DNA of 64,000 nucleotides from Branchiostoma belcheri (taxonomy: Eukaryota > Chordata > Leptocardii > Amphioxiformes > Branchiostomatidae). Numbering within the stretch: position 1 is the stretch's first letter; the number at the start of each line of letters is the position of its first letter. Shown here one piece after another: positions 55,523-64,000 of this stretch. Made by a program: the position numbers and the translations under genes. Below the pieces are notes generated by a model that was not told the DNA's origin, made no database searches, and saw only the letters and a program-made list of their open reading frames with translations. The stretch lies in the NCBI RefSeq assembly GCF_001625305.1, contig NW_017803791.1, positions 71,961 to 135,960 of the forward strand, written 5' to 3'.

Positions 55523-56433
55523 AGCCTCAGTCACAACTCGCTGTGCGTGCTTTTTGTCCGTACGTTTTTGTCGTGGCTACGTCTGCTACGTTTTTTCTGC
55601 AAACGTAGGGTGGCCGGCCGAGGGAGTACGTCACTCGCAAGGTGTACGTACGTGGTCTGCACGACACGCCTGACCGTCAGCGGTTGCGTGCATCGTACGT
55701 TGCGCAAGTGGTAAGTGAGTTGTACGTGCTTACAACGTACGATCTCTGTGCGATTGCCACGTTGCCGGGTACAGGCCGTACCTACACGTACGGCGTGCGC
55801 ACGATTTCCTTACTCACTCGCACGCTGTAAGTGCGTGCACCTCCTGTTAACTTCATCATCACTAGCCGCCCTGGTGTCTTCCGTGGCCCGTTTCTTTGGA
55901 TCTTGTCTGGTAGACTTCTTCTGAGCCTTCCTGGGCATCTTGGAGACGAGTTGGCAGTCGCCCGTCAAGTCGTCTTTATATACTGTAGAAATGAGGTGCG
56001 TTGCGCGTGCGTTGCACGTGCGGAGCACCTAGTATGGTGCACGTGTGTTCTGCGTGGTCATTGAGCAGGTCAACTGGGAAGTGAGGAGTAAGCACGGATG
56101 ACGCAAGCACCGTGCGTGGCACTGACGTGCTTCGTGCGCTGTCCGTACAGCAATTGCACGTGAGAATAGTGAAGTTAGACTCACGGAGTCCGTACGTTGC
56201 ACGCTCATAGGCTGTACGGGGCACGCGCGTCGCACGTACTCGCACGCACGTGTGGTAAATCCGCAGACCGCAGGTAGAATGCACTTAAGGTTCTACGGCG
56301 TGTCTGCGTGCTCCCAAATCCGTAGGATTCCGTACGGAGGCGGTACTCACCACGCACGGATGCCGTACGTTTGCCCACGTTTTTGCACGTAGACAGCACG
56401 CAGAAGCACGTACGGCGAGTTGTGACCGTCGCT
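55523..56433. mobile_element. PIF/Harbinger-like element inserted in the minisatellite
   Basis: Left end AGCCTCAGTCACAACTCGC and right end GCGAGTTGTGACCGTCGCT are imperfect inverted repeats of about 30 bp, flanked by TTA at 55520-55522 and 56434-56436. The interior is packed with CGTACG/GTACGT/CACGTG words. On the minus strand a MPRKAQKKSTRQDPKKRATE segment near 55930-55850 might be the start of a lost DNA-binding protein gene. Confidence 0.8.
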
Positions 56434-56436
56434 TTA

Positions 56437-56480
56437 TGGAAGACAACATTCATTGCAGGGAAGACAAAGGCCATCATGTG
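56437..56480. repeat. ~21-bp minisatellite, right part
   Basis: Two further units (GGAAGACAACATTCATTGCA, GGGAAGACAAAGGCC) after the inserted element. Confidence 0.8.
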
Positions 56481-57180
56481 TACCATAAAAGTTGTTGATA
56501 GGGTTTAGAGTTCTTTTTTATGTTGTCATTTTTTTATATTTTTTTTTAGTTAGGAATGGATATCGCCAGACTGGATGTCATTTCATGACACCCCCCTCCC
56601 ACCTGTATGATTTTTAGTTTATAGACGTTTTCTTTTGTTTTACCACTCGTTTTGTTACCTCTAGAAGACGGCTTTACAGAGCAGACTATTTTGCGTCCGC
56701 ACCAGGCTATATAGATTGACCGCCGCTAAAGAATCTAGCAGGATATGCAAAGCTTGGTATGAACGCCTGGGTTTAAGAGTTTTCCTAAGTTTATACTAGT
56801 ACATGTCGTTAATGTTTTCTGTACATGGCCCTACAGCGCATGGATGTACAATAGAAATAATTATCACTCCGCTTTAGTAAATTTTTTGGTAGAAATGGCG
56901 TGAACCCCTGATACATTTTGGCGTATACTATCGGTAAATCAAGAAAGCACTCCGACGGACGCCGATAGAGTGATAATTTGCAACACGTTGTTGTGAACGA
57001 AAAGAAATTGCTGAAGATAATAAACTAAAGACTTGATCGTCTGTAGCGCGTTTTGTTTTGGGTGCCAAATTATAAACTTAGCCTAGAAGTGCAGGGGACG
57101 TGCAATTTTGAAATTTCTACTGCAAAAAAATGTGTTTATTAGTGGAAGTCATAAGTGATCATGATTAGTTTTTTTTTTTG
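56481..57180. other. No gene; one short poly-G element end
   Basis: At about 56568-56598, ACTGGATGTCATTTCATGAC followed by a C-run resembles, in reverse, the left end of the poly-G-flanked element. The rest shows no signature. Confidence 0.45.
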
Positions 57181-57193
57181 GGGGGGGGGTCGT

Positions 57194-58383
57194 CACTGAA
57201 TGACATCCAGTAAATTTCTAGCGGGAACCAATCAGAGGGCTGCTGAATAATTTGAATAATTTATCAAGGCCCACGGACGCGGTTCTTTCACTTGTAAAGT
57301 AGCCAATTACCACCGAGCCGGTGGCACACGATGGGCAAAAACATGTATTTCACACCCATTGTACGTCGACATAAAGCGCTTATACATTACAAACAGAATT
57401 TTCGTAGGACTGCCATTACTTTAGTTTGCAGCATGTGTATTGAGAACGAGTATCTTCATAATTCTGCTGGCTTTTTGTAGAAGAACGGCGCAATAAAACA
57501 GTTTTCAATACCAACACGACTTAGCAGATAACACGTAATGAAGCCCACTTTTTACGCAGATTGTAGCACTACGTAATGTTACACAAACTAACAGTAGATG
57601 TTTTAAGGAATTCACAGAAATGACAATGATAGATAATGTTACGCATATACATTATACAGCACAAAATAAAGAGTAACAGTAATGTAGTCGTCTTTGGCCG
57701 GGTATGGCAAGTTATAGTACGTACATGTATCGGTTCAATCTTTAACGGGTAAGTTGACAGCAACAAGCAAGATGCATAGGTTCTATTACTTTTGTAGCTC
57801 ACTTGCGTCTAGATTTGGGACGAACCCATGTTACTTTTTCGCCGCAGTTTTTCATGTAGTGGTTACTTCGACAGCCTTTCCGCTGACGCAAAGCTCCTTG
57901 GTTTGAGGTTCCACAGTTCTTACAACGTTAGCGCTTGAAGTGGTGTTGTCCAAGTTTGTTGGTCTGGTGATGTTGTCTTTGTTGGCTTGTTGTCTGTCAT
58001 TTCCCTCCATTTTTATGTTTGGCGGCCCGTCTTCGATGGGTTGGGTTTGCTTCACAAATCTCGGCTTCGCTAAGATCCGTTCCTTCCCGTACGTAGTGGT
58101 CGCTCCATTAGCGCTAGTGCAGCCACATTTGAATGTGTAAAACTTAATGTCTACAGTCCCGTTTTAATTTGTTCATCAAAGTAGATTTTACTAAGGTATG
58201 ACTTTACTAACTGATTGTGGAAGTACTAGTACTTAGTTCTGATGTAAACAAGAAACAATATACGCGCTCTGGTTGAGTTCATGGCATTTACATGAAACAA
58301 GGTGCTAATAGCCGCTAGTCGGTGACGCGTCAGCAGCCCTATGATTGGTCCCCGCTAAAAAATCTACTGGATGTCATATAGTG
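57194..58383. mobile_element. Poly-G-flanked TIR element, copy 2 (longer)
   Basis: The same 52-bp terminal inverted repeats as 32378-33348, again with G-runs immediately outside both ends. Contains about 190 bp missing from copy 1 (about 57955-58165), where the minus strand has an open frame with KCGCTSANGATTTYGKERI and a polar segment ending at 57852. This may be a remnant of the protein of an autonomous relative, or captured sequence. Confidence 0.8.
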
Positions 58384-58389
58384 TACACG

Positions 58390-59830
58390 GGGGGGGGGTT
58401 AACTAAGAGATATTGTAATGCTTCGCTGTATTTTTCCGATGTATCTGTTTCCAAACTTACTTGAATATTACCATGTCGACTATAACCCTTGCTAACTAAC
58501 AATGTACAGATTTCTTTGTCTGGTAGCCCGGCTTTCTGCATAAATTAACGCCGTATTATGTTGGTGCCATATTGGATCTACGGTATATAATAGGCAAAAA
58601 AAAACAACTAGAGTTCGGAGGTCTCATGCCTTCGACAGTGTGATATTGTTTTGGTGGGTGTTGTGTGTGTGTATAGTGTAGGTTTTTTGTGAAGATGATT
58701 ATCGTAGTGAACGAAGCAACAGACTATTCACCAAGCCTGTACCATGTCTTTCTACGGAAATACGGATCGTAGAATTCGGCAAAAAGAAGAGGAGAATTGG
58801 CCTGGGGAGTCTGGCCGCGAAAGGTTGTTTTCTTCCCTCCGATACGCGGTGATCCAAACTTCAAAACGGCAAAAACTCCTTCAACTAAATTATTCTTCTA
58901 TGCAGCCAGTGTTGTTAAGTTGAAGCGTGCGATGTCCAATACATTGAAGACAATTGCAAGTTACAAAATCACACAAACTGGCCAATTGTTGTGATGGTAT
59001 GTGGTATGTAAGATAAATGGGTTCCTCCTGGTGAGTTGTATCTCTCTAGCGGGCTATCTGACCCTTTAGCGGCATACTATTCCCTTTATTTTGGCCGTTT
59101 TCTACTATTTTTCCAGTGATCCATGGTGCCTGGTAGAAAGTTAATCTTCCTCCACAAAGAGAAACTCATTTATCATATATGCCTTACTTGTTAGAGGGGC
59201 CGTCGTATCAAACTTTTAGCAGGAAACAGCCCGACTTTCTATTCCAGCCCGGATAGTGGTATAGATTAGCCCAGGTCCTCCGGGGACGTTCCCAGAGGTA
59301 CGACTGGCAGGGCTGAGGTCAGCCTCGGGTGACCTACCTAACCGTCCCAGTCTATCCTGTCAATGCAATTTATCCTGGATAGAATTCAAATAAAATATGT
59401 ATCCTAGTTGCAATTTAACAATCTTCAATTTTTGAACTAGTAGTTATTTACTGGTTATTTCTCAGGTTGGCGACGCAGTTTGGCTATGTTAGTTTTCTTG
59501 TGGGGGCCCATCGGACCATAATATGGTCGTGAAAATCTATCCTTTCAATGGCAGGGCTTCTCTATTCCTTCACCACACGACCCATTATGAAGAAGATTAC
59601 AGGCATCAAACTCAAAGTCATTCATAGAATACCGCCGTGCTCCTCGCTAAAGCCACAAAGCTTATAAAGATTAGATACTGCTCAATGCGTTCAGACCACT
59701 TCCTTCTAGTGACCTGGCCATTGTGTACAGTATACCAACAATGTTCTCGATTAAAACAAAGTTTGTGACCTTATATCGGGTTTAAATCTTTAACTCCTGT
59801 TGCATTACGATACGATATGCACAAATGTAC
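58390..59830. other. No gene recognised
   Basis: Near 58607-58650, AGTTCGGAGGTCTCATGCCTTCGA resembles the start of repeat family C. An open stretch at 58797-58994 has no motif I know. Confidence 0.45.
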
Positions 59831-59831
59831 T

Positions 59832-60197
59832 ACACAAGACTGCACAAATGTACATGCTAATGTTGTAGGTATTACGGGAAACCTATTCACATTATCCATA
59901 TTCCAGATTTACCTGGGTGCCAAACTGAGATACTTTGTGTCCAGTGTGCTATGGGTCTGGCAACCAGGCTAATTCCAGATGTTCACACTGGGGGCCACAG
60001 ACCTGTCAAATAAAGCACGCTCTGCTGGGGCACTGGGCCACTAATGTTTTTTCAACAAACAATTTCAAAGAAAACGTTTTTTCAACTAAAACCAATGTTG
60101 ACAGCTTCCTGTCTGTAACTTGTTGTTTTAACCTAGATATAAATAGGTTTCCTGTATTCCCTACAACATTAGCGTGTACATTTGTGCAGTCTTGTGT
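59832..60197. mobile_element. MITE with ~55-bp terminal inverted repeats
   Basis: ACACAAGACTGCACAAATGT at 59832 and its complement ACATTTGTGCAGTCTTGTGT ending at 60197; pairing continues through GCTAATGTTGTAGG and GGAAACCTATT. No clear target duplication, so superfamily is open. Confidence 0.75.
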
Positions 60198-60539
60198 CAG
60201 GGTTCACAAATTTTACAAGAGTTATGCAGTTGCTCCAGTACATGTAACAAATATTAATAAAAAGAAAGATTGCCTTTTCTACATTGTACATTATGAATGA
60301 TGTATCTATGTGTGTTTGAAGGCTGGCCGAGTCGTTAACCCAGCATTAACCCAGTATTAAAACTTTCAGTATTAATGCAGCATTAAGCGCCACTTTCGCC
60401 AATTTCGCAAGGATTCTGTTGTTTCAACAAACAGGAAAGTTTTTTCCAGCTATCCTTGTGGGCATAAAGCAATGTAATCCACAGAGGGTGGAAACCAAAA
60501 AGGTCTAGTGCAGTATGAAAGACATATAGATTTCTCTTA

Positions 60540-61300
60540 TTAATTAATCAAATTGGGTCACAATTTACATAATTAATATCTGTCAATGTTCCTCTTCCTC
60601 TTGTTTAAATATGCCACCATTTCAATTGTTCTATCATGGAACGCAGCAGATTTATAGACTTTTGTCATTAATTATGTAAATTAGATTGTGATTTGCATAA
60701 TTGTCATCTAATTAGGTCAAGCATCACTTAAGCTACCGAGATACCAAAAATAACAACAATCCGTCAACCGGTTCTTGAGCTATCCTACTTCAAACATTTT
60801 CAAACAAATGCCTCTGCATTTCCCAAATAAGCTGCTACGGGGCCCAAACTTACGGCACTTCTTTCTGAGCACGAGAGCTACCTACCATCCTAAAAATCAT
60901 GACCCTAGCACGTCCATATCACGAGATTTAAAAACCAGAAGTTTCGCTGCAGTACTTTCTAATTCAATGACGTGGGGACCCCCCACGAAGCCCATATCCG
61001 AACTTGACCTTGGTATTGTCAATGGTAACTTGCCAACTAAAAAACATGAACATCCATTTAAAGATTCTCGAGTTATCTTGATGACAAGAAAAAACACAAG
61101 AAACAAAGGTCAACTGCAGTGACATAGAAACCCCCACGGGGCCCATCTTTGAACTTGACCTCGGCATTTTCAACGGTAACTTGCCCACTAAAAATAATAA
61201 ACATCCATTTAAGGATTCTCGAGATATCTTGATGACAAGGAAAAAACACCAAAAACCAAGGTCAACTACAGTGACTTAGGAACCCCCCACGAAGCCCATT
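60540..61300 (+). repeat. Dispersed repeat family C with internal ~152-bp tandem units
   Basis: CCGTCAACCGGTTCTTGAG and CGGGGCCCAAA match family C. From about 60974 the block CCCCCACGAAGCCCAT...GAACTTGACC...CATCCATTTAA...CTCGAG...ATCTTGATGACAAG is repeated with starts at about 60974, 61127 and 61279 (the last partial). Confidence 0.75.
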
Positions 61301-61739
61301 TTTAGCCTTGACAATGGCCACCCCTAAATCAACCTGCCTGCCAAAAATCGTGAACCTCGGACCTTGCCTTCAAGAGTTATCGTGCCTAATCTGCCAAACA
61401 GTGCAAACCCGATTTCATAACCTTCTCCGAAGGCATAGCCTTCAGTCGAAGGCAATTACTGGTCAGAATTTTCCCAAACTAGGCTATTGGATAACCTCGA
61501 CCTTGATATATTTCACTTGCTAACATGTCCGTTTTCGTTGGTGATGAGGCTGTTGTGTAAAAATGATTTTTTGAAAGAGACAGAAGATGCTAGGTTTACC
61601 TGTACGTTGTTGTTAGATGTGTATTGTGGTGTAATGGTTTTAAAATATCCCTGTTTACCATGTTTGGTTTTTGTAAAGGAGCCTTAATTTACGTCGATGA
61701 AGGTTAGACATCCAGGTAATACGATACGCCAAAAAACAG

Positions 61740-62463
61740 TTACTCAAGCAACTGGATATGATTTTGAAAACGTCAGACGTTTCAGCTAGTATCCACTAGC
61801 TTTCGTCAGTGACTGAGAGACCAGAGGGGAAAGCAGGTTTATAAGCACAACCTGTTGATTGATATGCAAATAAAGTGAAGACAAATTTTCGGAAGTCGAA
61901 AAAGGAACAAAAGTCAGACAAGTCAAGACAAGATGATGCAAATTAGTCTGAAAGCTCCTGTTATACAGAACAGGAGATTAAGTGTTGTCTGTCCTTGGGG
62001 CTGGGAGTGCCAAATTCCAAGTGCCGGAAAGATCGACCCGTAGCCCCCCTTCCCTGCTGAGGGTGGGGTTGTACATTCTTTCATATATTGCCTCTTTAAC
62101 ACCCCGTTCCCACCGGCGTGTTTCGCGGTCTAAGATATCCGTGGACTCGAGTTTGAAAGAGTGACCCTGGTTGTGTTGTAGGTGGTGGAAAATAGCTGAG
62201 GAGTAGCCGTTGGCACTAGGTCGGCAATGTTCTTTGTATCTTACTTTGAGCGGTCGACTTGTCTCTCCGATGTAGGTGTTGTTACAATTGGGATCCTCAC
62301 ATTTGAGTCTTTAAATAACATTCGCCTTGGTACCTTTGTGAGGTCGGTCCTTAGGGTGTACCAGTCTTTGTCGGAGGGTTGAGTGAGGTTTGAAGTTAGT
62401 GGCTATGTTGAAGTTTTGGAAGATCCGTCGGAGTTTCTCAGATACTCCTTGGACATACAGTTT
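61740..62463 (-). mobile_element. Penelope-like element 3' part with GIY-YIG domain
   Basis: On the minus strand, [20 protein letters not shown] leads to RLKCEDPNCNNTYIGETSRP, EHCRPSANGYSSAIFHHLQH and ETRRWERGVKEAIYERM, with a stop at 61978-61980. NCNNTYIGETSRPL is the GIY-YIG endonuclease start of Penelope-like elements, and the CxxxxxC pair before it is usual. One in-frame TAA lies at 62311-62313, just before RLKCED. The RT part is missing upstream of 62463. Confidence 0.85.
61771..61809 (-). ncRNA. Hammerhead ribozyme-like core in the Penelope-like element
   Basis: On the minus strand: CTGACGA, one A, AGCTAGT, loop GGAT, ACTAGCT, GAAAC, GTC. This gives the hammerhead core CUGANGA...GAAA...GUC, a perfect 7-bp stem II, and a 4-bp stem I (GUCA/UGAC) outside. 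Stem III is only the palindrome ACGU, as in dimer-acting short forms. Hammerheads are known in Penelope-like elements. Confidence 0.68.
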
Positions 62464-62764
62464 GTTTCAGATGAACCTGTGCTGAGAGACTCGCCAAAGC
62501 ACACTGGAAATTTGGGAGGTGCATAAAATACATACAGATCGGAACCTCCTGATGACCAGTTCGCAAAAAAAACACACACAAACACACACTCACACAAAGC
62601 CCAAGCACCATTTACAACTAATAAAGGCAACAAAAATATCAAAACGGCGGGGGGGGTAAAGGGGTATAGAAGGCCATGATGCTACTTTCCATTACAAAAG
62701 GTATATTTGAGGCGTGGCCGGGTGTGTCGGCTCGGCTCGAGCATGCGCATTTGGTTTCACCAAG

Positions 62765-63065
62765 TGGGGGAGATAATTACGATAATTGCCGCTAAATTAT
62801 GCATACGTCATTCGTGGAACAAAGGCAAACACCTGAAGTTTCCACACGTGTACACAGGTATCCCGACGATGTGCACGCAAATTTCCACCATAGGACACGA
62901 AAGGGAAATTTGAGCGGTCCGTTTCCCACGTTTTCCACAAGTTTCCCACAGCGGACACGCCACGTGTGCACCTTGGAAATCAGTGGGAACTCGCGGAAAC
63001 TTCGGATTTCCTAGCGAGTATCCACAAATATCCACGAGGGAAATCTCGGTTTTCGTCCGGTGATC
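62765..63065 (+). repeat. GC-rich dispersed repeat, family D
   Basis: Begins GGGAGATAATTACGATAATT followed by GCCGCTAAATTATGCATACG, has CCACACGTGTAC, TTTCCCAC and GGACACG words, and ends CTCGGTTTTCGTCCGGTG. The start matches the reverse of 25845-25890. Confidence 0.62.
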
Positions 63066-63470
63066 CTAAATTGGACTCTAGTACATGGAATTTCCTTATT
63101 TAAAGACTACTTTTAATGGAAACTTCTGGTGGAGGTTTTGATGCAAAAAAAAAACATGTTCTAAGCCAACATTACACTCTCTGCGATCGTTATCATCGTC
63201 CTCAGTTACAAAACCTTCAAAGTTGATGCAACTTCACCCGAAGATGTGATCTTGGACACAGTTAGCTTTTCTTACAAAAATTTGTTTCGTGCTATGGTTG
63301 TCTCATACTGCGTCTTAGTGTAGTCCATCACTCGTTCGTCGACCCGGAAGTCTGCTACCCTCCCAAGCTTCTGTAGACAACTACTTGTCATTCTGTATCT
63401 TGCCAGCATTTTAATAATCAATTCCTATGCACCAGAACCCGACCCATGCCCTGAGCAAGCTTTACACGGA
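63066..63470. other. No gene recognised
   Basis: Short AT-rich stretch without motif. Confidence 0.45.
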
Positions 63471-63483
63471 GCTCCTGTTGCCT

Positions 63484-63668
63484 CCCAGTCTCAATCATCT
63501 TGGATGTGTGGAACCTGCGACCGGACAGTGGGTTGTGATGACAGAGGACTGGCTTGTCACACCTGTGGACAGTGGTTTCATGCCCACTGCCATGGATACA
63601 GAATGTTTGAGTCTAGCAGTAGAATACGCTATAAATGGAAACAAAAGTCAAGCGGGTGGGCTAAGCTT
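63484..63668 (+). mobile_element. LINE ORF fragment with PHD finger
   Basis: The frame from 63484 reads SSWMCGTCDRTVGCDDRGLA and CHTCGQWFHAHCHGYRMFES, giving C-x2-C, C-x2-C, H-x2-C spacing of a PHD finger, and stops with WAKL* near 63668. PHD fingers of this kind occur at the start of CR1/L2-group LINE proteins. The last Cys pair is lost, so it is a remnant. Confidence 0.68.
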
Positions 63669-63669
63669 T

Positions 63670-64000
63670 AAATGCCTATATAGACTCGACACACCGGTAT
63701 AGTAAGTGTTAACATGTTGGGTGGACACCCGGCGATTACGTCTGCTAGACTCATTTCTTCAGGTGTATGATGACATGCAGACAGGCTTACTCAGTTGTTA
63801 CTAGGATTTTTGAAGGGAAAATTTGACTTTAAAAAGCGTCTATGGTAAGTATTGGCATGCATATATCCATTTCAGTTGGTTTTACTTTAAATATCGTGCA
63901 ACATTGGTTCTATAGCAGTCGTTCTATACATTGGGCAAAAAAAATTAGGGAGATAACACTAGTTGCTGTTAAGGATACAAAAATTTATATTGATTTTAAT
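63670..64000. other. No gene recognised
   Basis: AT-rich end of the window. Confidence 0.45.

Noticed and set aside
63484-63668. Host PHD-finger gene
   Set aside because: Short, lacks the last cysteine pair, and the sequence style matches PHD fingers of CR1/L2-group LINE proteins.

Overview
This is a window of animal nuclear DNA: multi-exon genes with GT-AG introns, AATAAA signals and AT-rich introns, crowded with dead LINEs, a Penelope-like element, a Gmr1-like LTR element, many MITEs and long minisatellites. The gene content (galactose 3-O-sulfotransferase and GM2-synthase-type families) and the mixture of CR1/L2, RTE, Penelope, piggyBac, PIF and hAT elements fit an invertebrate deuterostome. 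A lancelet (Branchiostoma) is my best guess, but this is inference; nothing here fixes the species.

Two host genes can be supported, both on the + strand. (1) 7.9-9.5 kb: a galactose/galactosylceramide 3-O-sulfotransferase-like gene with two coding exons joined by a GC-AG intron. It has one apparent frameshift beside an A-run. (2) 17.3-42.3 kb: a beta-1,4-N-acetylgalactosaminyltransferase (B4GALNT1/2-like) gene. I assembled 12 coding exons spanning 25 kb whose phases all match. They encode about 491 residues with a type II membrane anchor, a DDD metal site and a polyadenylation signal about 100 bp after the stop. Both enzymes belong to Golgi families that modify terminal sugars of glycolipids and glycoproteins, and they lie about 8 kb apart in the same orientation. 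A third, weak candidate is a possible last coding exon at 50.9-51.0 kb.

The rest is mostly transposon strata. 0-7.2 kb: two RTE-like LINEs broken by piggyBac-like MITEs, a hAT MITE with an 8-bp target duplication and a MULE-like element with a 9-bp target duplication. 10.7-13.3 kb: a minus-strand LTR element with LTR, primer-binding site and a long uninterrupted gag-protease ORF (SCAN-like capsid), followed by a pol deletion. 13.3-16 kb: nested MITEs and a dispersed repeat. Within the B4GALNT introns: CR1/L2 LINE pieces, a poly-G-flanked TIR element and a second piggyBac-like family ending 25 bp before exon 7. 42.4-50.9 kb: a tRNA-type SINE split by a long-TIR element with a 10-bp target duplication, a 26/52-bp minisatellite and a nearly full-length but broken CR1/L2 LINE. 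53.2-54.2 kb is an assembly gap. 54.7-64 kb: a 21-bp minisatellite split by a 911-bp PIF/Harbinger-like element, a second poly-G-flanked element, and a Penelope-like GIY-YIG remnant with a hammerhead-like ribozyme core.

I found no convincing new multi-gene system. The most useful observations are the two neighbouring glycan genes, the GC-AG intron, the new-looking MITE families with clean target duplications, the poly-G insertion preference, and the ribozyme-like core in the Penelope remnant.
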